Below are positions 26,008 to 35,499 of a DNA stretch of 64,000 bases, piece after piece. Origin of the DNA: Faecalicatena contorta. Lineage in GTDB: Bacteria; Bacillota; Clostridia; Lachnospirales; Lachnospiraceae. The first letter of the stretch is position 1; each line of letters starts with the position of its first letter. Location: positions 1 through 64,000 of the forward strand of contig NZ_QGDS01000004.1 in assembly GCF_003149105.1 (NCBI RefSeq), in the 5' to 3' direction. The notes beneath the pieces were generated by a model. It was not told the origin of the DNA. It saw only the letters and a list, made by a program, of their open reading frames with translations, and made no database searches. The translations under genes were made by a program, and so were the position numbers.

Positions 26008-29000
26008 TTATAAATGGTTTTCAATAGGTTTTTCCACCACTTTTACCCGTTTCTCGCCAAAATGGTTCATCAATTTGCTCAATACCTGGGAACTTATATT
26101 AATATTACGGTTTCTTGGAAGACGCTTTACAGCCCTCTCCCTCTCACAATAAATTACGACTTCATCCTCTCCCTCGGAATCTGCCAGATACCCATATACA
26201 ATCTGTTCCTTTTCCAAAAACGCCTCTTTGTCCGGAAACTGAAGCCAAAGCTCTTTCTTTGTCTGCTCAAAGGGAATGATACGCTCACATATGAGTTTAC
26301 TTGCTTTTTCGTCTTCCTCGGAAACTCTTCCGCGGATAAATATTTTATTGTCCACCTCGAGAAGAAGACGGTTTTTTTCATAATCTCTGGGGAATACCAC
26401 AACTTCCACAGTCCCCAGAAGGTCTTCCAATGTCAGGAAGGCCATCATCTGATTGTTTCTGGTATTTTTCACCGTTTTATCAACAATCATGCCTCCTATA
26501 ATTTCGATTGCACCGTCATGAACCTTTGTCTGCCCGGTTTCCTCATCCGGCTGAAAATCTGCGGTTGTAACCGAGATGGACCTGCGCCACTTCTCTTCGT
26601 ATTCTTCCAATGGATGACCGCTGATATACACACCCAGAACTTCTTTTTCAAAGGCAAGCAGATTTTCCTTGGAATACTCTCCCACAGGCGGGAGCTTGAT
26701 TTCAAATTCACTTTTCTGCTCCTCATCCACCAGGTCAAACAGAGTCATCTGCCCTGTCATGGCATATTTCTTTTCCTGATTTACGTGGTCTACAATCTGT
26801 ATATAAATACTCATAAACTGCTTTCTCGTGCCACCCAGACCATCCAGAGCGCCTGCTTTGATGAAATTTTCTATCACACGTTTATTCAATACATCTTTCA
26901 CAGATAATCTGCTGATAAAGTCTTCCAGATTTTTGAATGGTCCAAATTCTTCCCGGTCCGCTACGATTTCTTCTATGACCGGCTTCCCCACACCCTTAAT
27001 TGCTGCCAGTCCATATCTGATTTTCCCATCGTCTACAGAGAAATTTGCGATTCCCGCATTAATATCCGGGGATAGAATCTGAATATTCATCTGACGGCAG
27101 CTATAAATATATTCTGCCACCTTGGATGGATTTTCAATCACAGATGTCATCAGGGCCGCCATAAATTCCACCGGATAATAGTATTTCAGATATGCTGTCT
27201 GATAGGAAACCACCGCATAGGCCGCCGCATGGGACTTATTAAACGCATACTTGGCAAAATCAATCATTTCATCGTAAATTTTATTGGCAATCTTTTCATC
27301 AATGCCGTTGGCAATGCAGCCAGGAACATTTGTCTCTTTATCTCCGTAAACAAATACCTGCCGCTCTTTCTGCATGACATCGCCCTTTTTCTTGGACATG
27401 GCACGGCGCAGCAAATCGCTTCGTCCCAGGGTATATCCTGCCAAGTCCCGTACAATCTGCATAACCTGTTCCTGATATACGATACAGCCGTAGGTAGGCG
27501 AAAGAATCGGCTCTAATTGAGGGCAGTCATAAGTAATGGCTCCTGCTTTATTTTTCCCGCGGATATACTGGGGAATAAAATCCATTGGCCCCGGACGGTA
27601 CAAAGAGATTCCGGCGATGATATCCTCAAGGCTGTGGGGCTTCAGTTCCTTCATAAAACTCTTCATCCCCGCACTTTCCAACTGGAAAATACCGTCTGTC
27701 TTTCCGGTTCCTATATAATCCAGCACCTTCTGGTCATTATACCCAATGGTGTCCATATCCAGTTCCGGATTCTTGTTTTTCGCCAGTATTACGGCATTTT
27801 GTATTACCGTCAATGTCCGAAGGCCCAGGAAGTCCATCTTCAGAAGGCCCAGCTCTTCCAGGGTATTCATTGTAAACTGAGTCGTGATAGACCCATCCTG
27901 AGCTTTTGACAGAGGCACATATTCGTCCACTGACAACTGGCTGATTACAACACCGGCAGCGTGCATCGAACTATGGCGCGGCAGGCCTTCCAAACGTTTT
28001 GCCATATCAATCAGATACTTTACCTGCTCGTCAGTCTCATAGGTTTTGCGCAGTTCCGAGTTCACCTGCAAAGCCCGGTCAATGGTCATATTTAATTCAG
28101 TAGGAATCATCTTGGCAATAGTATCCACAAAGGCATAGGGCAAATCCATGACACGCCCCACATCCCGGATAACTCCCCTGGCAGCCAGGGTACCAAATGT
28201 TACAATCTGCACCACCCGGTCTTTGCCATATTTGCGCACCACATAATCGATGACCTCCTGCCTTCTTTCATAACAGAAGTCTATGTCAATATCAGGCATG
28301 GATATACGGTCTGGATTCAGGAAACGCTCAAACAGAAGCTGATGATGTATAGGATCTATATTCGTAATCTCCAGGCAATAGGAAACAATACTTCCTGCCG
28401 CAGAACCTCTTCCCGGCCCTACAGCGATACCGTGGTCCTTCGCATATTTAATGAAGTCCCATACAATCAGAAAGTAATCCACATATCCCATGTTCTTTAT
28501 GACATTCAGCTCATATTCCAAACGTTCCTTCAATTCCCTGCCAGGATTCCCATAATGCTTATCCAAACCCTCAAAACACAGTTTATTCAAATACTCCCAG
28601 GAAGTGAGACCTCCAGGCACATCATATTTTGGCAGCTTTGTCACGCCGAACTCAATTTCCACGTCACATCTGTCGGCAATCCGCTGTGTATTATCTAATG
28701 CCTGCAGCGCATATGGAAATAAACGTGCCATCTCCTCCGGGGACTTCACATAGTACTGCCCCCCTTCATAGCGCATCCTGTTTTCATCCTGCAATTTCTT
28801 TGCAGTCTGAATACAAAGCAGGATATCATGAGCTTTCTCATCCTCAGCATAAGTGTAGTGCACATCATTGGTAGCAACCAGTTCAATCCCCGTCTCTTCG
28901 GACAGCTTCAGCATACGCTGGTTTACAAGGGCCTGCTCCGGTATCCCATGATCCTGTAATTCCAGGAAGTAATTTTCTTCCCCGAAAATATCCTGATATT

Positions 29001-29481
29001 CAAGGGCGGACTTTTTTGCCTCCTCATACAGTCCTTTCGTCAGATACCGCTGTACCTCCCCAGCAAGACAAGCACTCAGCGCAATAATTCCTTCATGGTA
29101 ATCCCGAAGCAGTGCCTTGTCCACACGGGGCTTATAATAATACCCTTCCACGAAACCTTTGGATACAATTTTCATCAGGTTTGCATATCCAGTATTATTT
29201 TCAGCCAGCAGCACTAAATGATAATATCTGTCATCTCCGCCATTTATTTCTCTGTCAAACCGGGAGTTGGGCGCTACATACACTTCACATCCAAGGATGG
29301 GCTTGATTCCCTGTTTCTTGGCCTCCCGGTAAAAGTCTATGACACCATACATCACACCATGGTCCGTAATGGCAGCGCTGTTCATGCCTAATTCCTTTAC
29401 TCTGGCCACATATTCTTTTATCTTATTTGAACCATCCAGAAGACTATATTCTGTATGGACATGTAAATGTGCAAAATCCAT
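26008..29481 (-). CDS. dnaE: DNA polymerase III alpha subunit, DnaE1 type
   Basis: 1157 residues, the length of DnaE1. The N-terminal PHP domain starts HLHVHTEYSLLDG; the catalytic aspartates are in MPDIDIDFCYERR and, further on, in the palm (GPGRGSAAGSIVSYCL precedes them). The beta-clamp and OB-fold region lies in the C-terminal third (IEIIGGMIVDKTVKNTRNNQMMAFLTLED split across the OB strands). It replicates chromosomal DNA, in Clostridia alongside PolC. Followed by pfkA, murI and the DUF1934 gene in the same direction. Confidence 0.97.
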   Translation of the reverse strand: MDFAHLHVHTEYSLLDGSNKIKEYVARVKELGMNSAAITDHGVMYGVIDFYREAKKQGIKPILGCEVYVAPNSRFDREINGGDDRYYHLVLLAENNTGYANLMKIVSKGFVEGYYYKPRVDKALLRDYHEGIIALSACLAGEVQRYLTKGLYEEAKKSALEYQDIFGEENYFLELQDHGIPEQALVNQRMLKLSEETGIELVATNDVHYTYAEDEKAHDILLCIQTAKKLQDENRMRYEGGQYYVKSPEEMARLFPYALQALDNTQRIADRCDVEIEFGVTKLPKYDVPGGLTSWEYLNKLCFEGLDKHYGNPGRELKERLEYELNVIKNMGYVDYFLIVWDFIKYAKDHGIAVGPGRGSAAGSIVSYCLEITNIDPIHHQLLFERFLNPDRISMPDIDIDFCYERRQEVIDYVVRKYGKDRVVQIVTFGTLAARGVIRDVGRVMDLPYAFVDTIAKMIPTELNMTIDRALQVNSELRKTYETDEQVKYLIDMAKRLEGLPRHSSMHAAGVVISQLSVDEYVPLSKAQDGSITTQFTMNTLEELGLLKMDFLGLRTLTVIQNAVILAKNKNPELDMDTIGYNDQKVLDYIGTGKTDGIFQLESAGMKSFMKELKPHSLEDIIAGISLYRPGPMDFIPQYIRGKNKAGAITYDCPQLEPILSPTYGCIVYQEQVMQIVRDLAGYTLGRSDLLRRAMSKKKGDVMQKERQVFVYGDKETNVPGCIANGIDEKIANKIYDEMIDFAKYAFNKSHAAAYAVVSYQTAYLKYYYPVEFMAALMTSVIENPSKVAEYIYSCRQMNIQILSPDINAGIANFSVDDGKIRYGLAAIKGVGKPVIEEIVADREEFGPFKNLEDFISRLSVKDVLNKRVIENFIKAGALDGLGGTRKQFMSIYIQIVDHVNQEKKYAMTGQMTLFDLVDEEQKSEFEIKLPPVGEYSKENLLAFEKEVLGVYISGHPLEEYEEKWRRSISVTTADFQPDEETGQTKVHDGAIEIIGGMIVDKTVKNTRNNQMMAFLTLEDLLGTVEVVVFPRDYEKNRLLLEVDNKIFIRGRVSEEDEKASKLICERIIPFEQTKKELWLQFPDKEAFLEKEQIVYGYLADSEGEDEVVIYCERERAVKRLPRNRNINISSQVLSKLMNHFGEKRVKVVEKPIENHL

Positions 29482-29593
29482 CCTTCACCTCTTAATTTGT
29501 ATAGTAGGAATGCAGTGCCATACTATACATGAAAGAGGGCATTCCCCCTAAGAGAATTGCCCTCATACACTCATTTCTTATTATCAATGCTGA

Positions 29594-29833
29594 TTATTGT
29601 CCGCCATTAATCATAAAATTGATCAATTTGTCTGTATCTTCCTTTTCATATGCAATGATTTCCAGTTCTGGAATCTCACCGTTAGAGAAGATGTTAGCCA
29701 TTGATACGTACTGAGACAACTTGGACTTCAGGTTCAGTCTGTCACCTTCACCTGTCACTAATTCTACTTTTCCTTTACATGCATCTACTACTTTAAAAAA
29801 TGCTTCTATGTCTGTAATATTTTGTACCTTCAT
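29594..29833 (-). CDS. HPr-like domain protein lacking histidine
   Basis: 79 residues, resembling HPr in length and in the segment DRLNLKSKLSQYVSMANIFSNGEI, but without the GLHARPA site and with no histidine at all. A phosphocarrier role is therefore unlikely. It lies 112 bases upstream of dnaE, a neighbourhood where HPr-related genes are often found in this bacterial group. Shares its lack of His with the protein at 9019-9249, although the two sequences differ strongly. Confidence 0.78.
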   Translation of the reverse strand: MKVQNITDIEAFFKVVDACKGKVELVTGEGDRLNLKSKLSQYVSMANIFSNGEIPELEIIAYEKEDTDKLINFMINGGQ

Positions 29834-30073
29834 ATCTTACTATCTCCTTTCTTTCTATAAGTTTGTGTTGAAGCTCAGTCATATAATTATAACTGAACTG
29901 TAATGATTTTATCTACTCTTCCATTATACCCGATTTAATGGGGATTGCAACATTTTTTACAAGAATTTTACCATATCCTTTTATATATCTTAAAATCGAA
30001 TAAGAAACAGCTTATGTTTACTTAATTCAATTTGAAGATAACACACGAATGCCAGGACTAAACCTTTTTCACC
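29834..30073. other. Intergenic stretch without recognised gene
   Basis: Together with the fragment at 30074-30169, this accounts for the 365-base gap between the HPr-like gene and cvfB. It is AT-rich and probably holds the promoter of the HPr-like gene; I see no structured RNA. Confidence 0.5.
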
Positions 30074-30169
30074 TCAAAAGTTTATCCCCAACTTGTCCGC
30101 ACATTCCATACACAGTTTACTAAGGTACTCTCTCTGAAATTTTTCATCGTCACATATGCCGATCCTCAT
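30074..30169 (-). pseudogene. N-terminal fragment of a response regulator (AgrA/LytTR type)
   Basis: 31 codons from an ATG at 30169 to TGA at 30074: the start MRIGICDDEKFQREYL is the first strand and helix of a receiver domain with the acidic pair DD. The phosphorylation site and all later parts are missing. A weak GGGGC ribosome site lies ahead. Probably a decayed gene, less likely a short expressed peptide. Confidence 0.6.
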
Positions 30170-30198
30170 AACAGCCCCTTCTTTATGCGATAAAAGCC

Positions 30199-31026
30199 TT
30201 ACCGGCCAGTGCTTCTAATATCTTTTCCTGTAATTTCAATCTTACCGCCCTTTAACAGACGTCCCACGCCTCTTTTAAAAGCTGCCTTGCTCATGCCAAA
30301 CTCCTGCTTAATTGTTTCAGGGTCCGCTTTATCGGTAAAGGGAAGTATCCCATTATGGCTTTCAATCACCTTCATGATATATTGTGCATCCTTATCCATC
30401 TGCTCCGGAATCTTGTCCCTCACACTTAAATCCAGCTTGCCGTCTTCTTTCACAGCGGTAACCCTGGCTTCTACAATATTCCCGACTTTAAGGTTCCCGA
30501 AGGCCTCCTTTTGAGGAATCAGCGCTGAGTACTGGTTGTCCACCGCCACGAACACCCCGAATTCCGGACTGGTATCATAAATAATCCCACTCACTTTGTC
30601 ATCCTTTTTATAAGGGGAATCTGTCTGCAGTAAATGATAAACTTTCATTGTAGCGCACAGACGGCTGCTCTTATCAATGTAAAGGGAGACCAGGCACTTG
30701 TCCCCTTTCTGCACCTTTTCTGTCTGTTCTTTAAAGGGCAGGAATAAGTCTTTTTCTAATCCCCAGTCAAGAAATGCGCCCAAACGGCCCACATCTGCGA
30801 CCTCCAGCACCTCTAATTTTCCTAATGTAATCTTTGGCTCATTTGTAGTCGCAATCAGCCTGTCGTCAGAGTCTTTATATAGGAAAACCTCCACCGGGTC
30901 ACCTAATTCAATCTCTCCGGGTATCTGTTTCTTGGGGAGCAGTACACGCTCTTCCTCACTGCCCAGGTATACTCCAAAATCTACTTTCTTTACAACGGTT
31001 AAAACCTGTTTTTCTCCTAATTTCAT
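30199..31026 (-). CDS. cvfB: S1-domain RNA-binding protein, CvfB/YitL family
   Basis: 275 residues with tandem S1-like domains and a C-terminal winged helix. Segments such as KKVDFGVYLGS, LGRLGAFLDWGLEKDLFLPF and GIIYDTSPEFGVFVAVDNQYSALIP split over three S1 units, with the last domain ending MSKAAFKRGVGRLLKGGKI. CvfB affects virulence and RNA processing in Staphylococcus; its exact targets are unknown. Start: the ATG at 31026 lies 8 bases after AGGAG; a GTG six bases upstream is too close. It begins 13 bases after the thioesterase gene, so the two are likely co-transcribed. Confidence 0.88.
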   Translation of the reverse strand: MKLGEKQVLTVVKKVDFGVYLGSEEERVLLPKKQIPGEIELGDPVEVFLYKDSDDRLIATTNEPKITLGKLEVLEVADVGRLGAFLDWGLEKDLFLPFKEQTEKVQKGDKCLVSLYIDKSSRLCATMKVYHLLQTDSPYKKDDKVSGIIYDTSPEFGVFVAVDNQYSALIPQKEAFGNLKVGNIVEARVTAVKEDGKLDLSVRDKIPEQMDKDAQYIMKVIESHNGILPFTDKADPETIKQEFGMSKAAFKRGVGRLLKGGKIEITGKDIRSTGR

Positions 31027-31039
31027 TGCCACATCTCCT

Positions 31040-31741
31040 CTATTTGAATTCTATCACTGCATATAGGTTCCCATTCTTGTCACACAGCTCCACTACTGTC
31101 CTCTCCGTTTCAAAAGCCACCTTAGGGCAGATGATATCTCCGTACACGGCAGACTTTTTATATTCCACACGAAGCTGGCGGACATTTATTTCATCCGGCA
31201 ATACTTCCAGTGCCATTTGAACATACTGGCAGTTATTTACATGCTCATTTGTGTCTATATGGTATTTCTGTACCGGAAAAGAAGGGAAGTCTTCGCTGGA
31301 CTCGGGAAGTCTTATTTTCCTGCCCTCATATACCATCTCCAAAGGCGGCTCCATACCGTAAGGCAGGATATCCTCATCCCCCGGTTTTGCCGGCCTCCCT
31401 TTTTCCATATCCATAAAGACCCATATAGAATTGGCACAAGCGATCCGGTTTCCCTGTTCATCATTCATGAAAAAGTTCCGGTCTCCATACAGCCCTTTAA
31501 ATCCGGTTGCAAATGTCCCTACTGTTACTTGCTCTCCCATCTTGGGAAACCTTTCAATTATAACCTGCCAATAGGATAAAATCCATGCCTTTTTCCGCTT
31601 TTTCAATTCCTTCACACCCAGTCCGATATCCTCGGACTGAAAGGTACTGCAGTCCTGAAAATAATTTATCAGGCCAGGCAGTGTCATAGTTCCATGATGT
31701 CCAATTTCACTATATCTTACTCTGCTGCCAAATGAATACAT
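31040..31741 (-). CDS. Acyl-ACP thioesterase (FatA type, double hotdog)
   Basis: 233 residues. Hydrolyses acyl-ACP to release free fatty acids. The first hotdog opens with FGSRVRYSEIGHHGTMTLPGL split by its helix, the linker has SIWVFMDMEKGRPAKP, and the second hotdog carries the catalytic set in HIDTNEHVNNCQYVQMALE. The length agrees with bacterial FatA homologues found in Firmicutes. Together with the DegV proteins it indicates free fatty-acid turnover. Upstream and co-directional with cvfB. Confidence 0.9.
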   Translation of the reverse strand: MYSFGSRVRYSEIGHHGTMTLPGLINYFQDCSTFQSEDIGLGVKELKKRKKAWILSYWQVIIERFPKMGEQVTVGTFATGFKGLYGDRNFFMNDEQGNRIACANSIWVFMDMEKGRPAKPGDEDILPYGMEPPLEMVYEGRKIRLPESSEDFPSFPVQKYHIDTNEHVNNCQYVQMALEVLPDEINVRQLRVEYKKSAVYGDIICPKVAFETERTVVELCDKNGNLYAVIEFK

Positions 31742-31788
31742 ATCTTACCTTCTTTCTCCCTTTCGTCTTTTAGTACAGTGAAAAACTT

Positions 31789-31854
31789 ATACTTCTTGAA
31801 CTACTAATGTTCAAGAAGGTATGCTTATTGAACTACTAACGTTCAATAAGGTAT
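31789..31854. repeat. Two tandem palindromic units, TTGAAC family
   Basis: Unit 1 (31789-31822) CTTCTTGAAC...GTTCAAGAAG; unit 2 (31820-31854) CTTATTGAAC...GTTCAATAAG; the inner spacers are TACTAAT and TACTAAC. They lie 23 bases after the CDF gene stop. Confidence 0.85.
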
Positions 31855-31876
31855 CTTTCATTTCTTTATGCTGCTC

Positions 31877-33061
31877 TTACTCACCTTTACTGGACATAAA
31901 GCTGTGTTCTACAGTGATGACACACTGGTAACGGGTATCATTCCTGCAGATTCTTGTTTCCAATTCCTCCTGCAGCTCTATTCTCTTTTTCTCATCATAT
32001 AGGATTGGGACAACTACGTCAAATATCAGATTAATCCGTTTCTCTCCTTCTACCACCCGAAAATCATGAATACTGCAGTTTTCATCCAAATCCGAAAGTA
32101 TCTTTGTAACATGACCGCGGATTTTCAGAACCTCTTCGTCCTTCGTTTCAATGGGGTCCATATGTACCACAAGAAATATGCCTAACTGTTCCAGTGCATC
32201 CCGCTCAATTTTATCAATTACTTCGTGAGATACTTCTATATCTACATTATTGGGAACTTCCGCATGGATAGACGCCATGCTTCTGTTTGGTCCGTAATTA
32301 TGGACAATTAAATCATGGGTACCCTCAATGCCGTCATATTTTTCTACGAAATCTTTTATTTCAACATACAATTCCGGGTCTACTCCTTCCCCTATCAAAG
32401 GTTCCAGAGTATCTTTTGCAATCTCCACACCAGCCCACATTACAACAAGAGCTACACCAACTCCCACAAATCCGTCGATGTTTATTCCGGTCACCGCAAA
32501 GAAGATCAAAGAAAGAACCGTAGCGCCTGTGGTAATCACATCTCCCATAGAGTCTGTGAATACTGCCATCATAACTTTAGAATCAATCTTCCGCCCCAGC
32601 TTCCGGTTAAAGATACCCAGCCATAGCTTTACTCCAATAGACAGCAGCAGGATAACAACTGATATCAGATGAAAATGCAATTCCTGGGGTGTCCTTATTT
32701 TGGCCAGAGAGTCTTTCAAAAAAGTAAATCCCACCTCCAGCACCAAAAAAGATACAATCAGGGCCGCTATGTATTCCATTCTTCCATGACCAAAGGGATG
32801 GTCCGCGTCTGCGGGTTTACCTGCCATTTTCACCCCAATGAAACTAATAATGGAAGAACCTGCATCGGACAGGTTATTAAACGCATCCGCCGTTACAGAT
32901 ACGCTTCGCAGGCTCAGGCCCACAATGATTTTTACAATAAATAAAAGCACATTACAAAAGATGCCCACGATACTGGCTAATACACCATAAGCTGTACGCA
33001 CGGACACCTTTTCCACCTGCTCATAATCTTTCACGAAATGTTTTACCAAAAATTCCGTCAT
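31877..33061 (-). CDS. Cation diffusion facilitator transporter
   Basis: 394 residues. Exports divalent metal (Zn, Mn or Fe) in exchange for protons. Six membrane segments; metal-site motifs SVTADAFNNLSDAG in the second and FTDSMGDVITTG in the fifth segment, each giving a xxxD/DxxxD pair, plus PDADHPFGHGRMEYIAAL-type loop (read ADHPFGHGRMEY). A long C-terminal cytoplasmic domain (about 215-394) exceeds the usual CDF tail and includes a second ferredoxin-like region. The metal cannot be assigned with confidence, although the DxxxD pattern is frequent in Mn/Fe exporters. Confidence 0.9.
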   Translation of the reverse strand: MTEFLVKHFVKDYEQVEKVSVRTAYGVLASIVGIFCNVLLFIVKIIVGLSLRSVSVTADAFNNLSDAGSSIISFIGVKMAGKPADADHPFGHGRMEYIAALIVSFLVLEVGFTFLKDSLAKIRTPQELHFHLISVVILLLSIGVKLWLGIFNRKLGRKIDSKVMMAVFTDSMGDVITTGATVLSLIFFAVTGINIDGFVGVGVALVVMWAGVEIAKDTLEPLIGEGVDPELYVEIKDFVEKYDGIEGTHDLIVHNYGPNRSMASIHAEVPNNVDIEVSHEVIDKIERDALEQLGIFLVVHMDPIETKDEEVLKIRGHVTKILSDLDENCSIHDFRVVEGEKRINLIFDVVVPILYDEKKRIELQEELETRICRNDTRYQCVITVEHSFMSSKGE

Positions 33062-33090
33062 TCTTCCTCCGTTCGGATTCCCAGATTCAT

Positions 33091-33759
33091 TTACTGAACT
33101 TCTTTTGAATCTTTCTCTTTAAACTGCTCCAGGAAATACCACTTTATCTTAAAGTCCGACTGTGCCGTCACCTGAGAATATTCTTCCTCTGTCAGCACAT
33201 TTTTCAACTCCTCTTTTCCTTCCTCCGGCACCACTGCATTTGTTGCATCTGTAAAACATAAATTAGGATACAGAACGCACCACCAGTTATGTCCCTTTGC
33301 AGCGCCAATTTCAATTCTCAATGCCTTATAATTTCCTGCCGGGAATGTCACATCACCATACGTCTTCTCCGGAAAATAACAGGTTGTTACTGCTGCACTC
33401 ACCGGATAATCTTTTCCCTCTGAAAGAACCGTATCCCGGCTTACTTCTTCCAGCTTGTCCGTATTTCTGCGCATCCATTCTTCAGTTTCCTCTACACTCA
33501 GTCCCTCCGGCACGGAGTCTTTTAAAAATGCCAGCACCTGCGCCTTCACGTCCATCTTCAGCTCCTGATCCTCATCACTGTCACTGTTTGCCAGGATATG
33601 GAACCGCAGCACCTCGTCAGCCAAATGCTCCTGCAGCTTCGCCTGAGCTGTCAGATTCACGCGCCAGCCAATCATCCCAGTAATTAAAACTGCAATAATC
33701 ATCGCAAGAATTAAAATAATCCTATTTTCAAATTTGTTTATAATATATGTTCCATTCAT
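33091..33759 (-). CDS. spoIIR: Stage II sporulation protein R
   Basis: 222 residues. Secreted signal from the forespore that triggers the SpoIIGA protease to activate pro-sigma-E in the mother cell. An N-terminal membrane/signal segment (IILILAMIIAVLITGMIGW) is followed by the SpoIIR domain with LRFHILANSDSDEDQELKMDVK and, later, GNYKALRIEIGAAKGHNWWCV and PNLCFTD. Length and motifs match the family. Divergence from Bacillus is normal for Clostridia. Confidence 0.95.
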   Translation of the reverse strand: MNGTYIINKFENRIILILAMIIAVLITGMIGWRVNLTAQAKLQEHLADEVLRFHILANSDSDEDQELKMDVKAQVLAFLKDSVPEGLSVEETEEWMRRNTDKLEEVSRDTVLSEGKDYPVSAAVTTCYFPEKTYGDVTFPAGNYKALRIEIGAAKGHNWWCVLYPNLCFTDATNAVVPEEGKEELKNVLTEEEYSQVTAQSDFKIKWYFLEQFKEKDSKEVQ

Positions 33760-33835
33760 ATGTAACTCCCTCTATCTTTCTTAATGATATAGGGAGTATT
33801 GACACAATTATCAGAATTATACAACAATAGTGAGT

Positions 33836-33874
33836 AAAGGGGACAGTCCCTTTTCAAAAGGGACTGTCCCCTTT
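33836..33874. repeat. 39-base perfect inverted repeat, GGGACAGTCCC family
   Basis: Two 19-base arms (33836-33854 and 33856-33874) around one base; each arm itself contains a GGGACAGTCCC-type palindrome. The following 19 bases (33879-33897) match 7301-7319 with one mismatch. It lies just after the stop of the gntR gene. Confidence 0.85.
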
Positions 33875-33896
33875 GCTTTTCATTGTCAGAATATTC

Positions 33897-34574
33897 TTAC
33901 TCTTCTCTGCTGCGCAGTTTACCGGTGACTGCTGTTACCTGGTTATTGATATGCTGGTTCGTTAATTTTGCCGCAATATCTTTTTCCCGTTTTTCTATGG
34001 CATGGATGATCTCTTGATGCTCTTCCAGAAGCTGGGGATGGCATTCTTTTTGTTTCAGATGCTCTACCCGGTACCGGTACATCTGCTCTCTCAGGTTATT
34101 CAGTAGCTGTATCAGCCTCCGGTTTTCTGTGGCAAGATATATGATATCATGAAATGCCACATCTGCCTCGGCGATTTTTGTAATGTCCTCACTGCTTAAC
34201 GTGGCCTCAAAGTCTTTTGCTGCCTTTTTCAGGCTTTCTATTCCTTCATAGCTTATCCTGGTGCAGGCGAGCTGTACTGCAAGTTCCTCCAGGGCTGCCC
34301 TGACCTCCAGCACATCCCGCAGGTTTTTCTCTGTAATTTCTGCAACCTCAGCGCCTCTTCTCGGAATCATCAGTACGAGGCCCTCCAGCTCCAGCTTTCG
34401 GATTGCTTCACGGATGGGTGTGCGGCTCACCCCCAACTTGTTGGCAAGCTGAATTTCCATCAGTCTTTCTCCCGGTTTCAGCTCCCCCCGCAAAATAGCT
34501 TGTCTTAATGTATTGAATACTACATCCCGTAGGGGCAGATACTCATTCATTGTTACTTCAAATTTAGGTTCCAT
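33897..34574 (-). CDS. GntR family regulator (FadR/FCD subfamily)
   Basis: 225 residues. Winged helix near the N-terminus: LRQAILRGELKPGERL, then LANKLGVSRTPIREAIRKLELEGLV and PRRGAEVA. The C-terminal FCD domain is helical, with DVAFHDIIYLATENRRL supplying metal- or acid-binding residues. FCD regulators sense small carboxylic acids. Start: the ATG at 34574 has GGAGG ahead and overlaps the end of ispE by 11 bases, so the two are coupled even though their functions differ. Targets are unknown. Confidence 0.9.
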   Translation of the reverse strand: MEPKFEVTMNEYLPLRDVVFNTLRQAILRGELKPGERLMEIQLANKLGVSRTPIREAIRKLELEGLVLMIPRRGAEVAEITEKNLRDVLEVRAALEELAVQLACTRISYEGIESLKKAAKDFEATLSSEDITKIAEADVAFHDIIYLATENRRLIQLLNNLREQMYRYRVEHLKQKECHPQLLEEHQEIIHAIEKREKDIAAKLTNQHINNQVTAVTGKLRSREE

Positions 34575-35451
34575 ATTCTGTCCTCCCCGCACTGTGTATG
34601 TTCGTCACATACACCTGCTTTGCCAGTGCCTTTTCTCTAATTTTATCCTGTGCCTTCCTTGCCTGTGCCTTGCTGTTAAATAGACCGAAAACCGTAGGGC
34701 CGCTTCCGCTCATCATTGCATTCAAAGCCCCCGCAGCCTTCATCTCATTCTTGATATCCTGTATAACAGGATGCATAGGTATGGTCACATCCTCCAAAAC
34801 GTTTCCCATCGCCGCGGCAATCTCAGGAAGGCTCCCTTTTTTCAAACCTGCTATCAGGCCGTCAATGTCCGGGTGCTTTGTAATCTCCTGGGAATCCAAA
34901 GCACTATATATGGTTTTTGTAGATACGCTGATGGGAGGCTTTGCTACCAGGACAATGCATTTGGGCATGGCCGGCAGTTCCGTTAATTTTTCGCCGATCC
35001 CCTCCGCCAGCACCGTCCCCCGCATAATGCAGTAGGGCACATCTGCCCCCAGCTTTACCCCCTTGTCCATCAATTCCTGCTGCGACAGCCCAAGCCCGAA
35101 CATACGGTTCATTCCAAACAGGACAGCAGCGGCATTGGAACTGCCGCCCGCCATACCTGCTGCCACCGGAATGTGCTTATTTAAGGTAATAATGACGCCT
35201 TCTTTTATCTGAAATTCTTCTCTCAGCATAGCAGCCGCTTTGTATGCGATGTTGTTTTCATCCAGGGGAAGGAAATACAAATTCGTCCTTATTTCAATTC
35301 CCGGTCGTTTCATCCGCTCAATTTTCACATCATCGTATAAATAAATAGACTGCATTACCATCCGTACATCATGGTATCCGTTCTCTCTTCCCCCCAGTAC
35401 ATCCAGCCCCAGATTAATTTTGGCAAGTGCCTTTAACTCTATCTGTTTCAT
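34564..35451 (-). CDS. ispE: 4-diphosphocytidyl-2-C-methyl-D-erythritol kinase
   Basis: 295 residues. GHMP kinase of the non-mevalonate isoprenoid pathway. AKINLGLDVLGGRENGYHDV at the start (read as AKINLGLDVLG then GYHDV), the ATP-binding PVAAGMAGGSSNAAAVL, and MMSGSGPTVFGLF near the end are the three GHMP motifs. It overlaps the following gntR gene by 11 bases. Confidence 0.96.
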   Translation of the reverse strand: MKQIELKALAKINLGLDVLGGRENGYHDVRMVMQSIYLYDDVKIERMKRPGIEIRTNLYFLPLDENNIAYKAAAMLREEFQIKEGVIITLNKHIPVAAGMAGGSSNAAAVLFGMNRMFGLGLSQQELMDKGVKLGADVPYCIMRGTVLAEGIGEKLTELPAMPKCIVLVAKPPISVSTKTIYSALDSQEITKHPDIDGLIAGLKKGSLPEIAAAMGNVLEDVTIPMHPVIQDIKNEMKAAGALNAMMSGSGPTVFGLFNSKAQARKAQDKIREKALAKQVYVTNIHSAGRTEYGT

Positions 35452-35499
35452 CCTGTGTCCTCCAAAAGATATATACGCTGTATCTTGTATACATTATAC

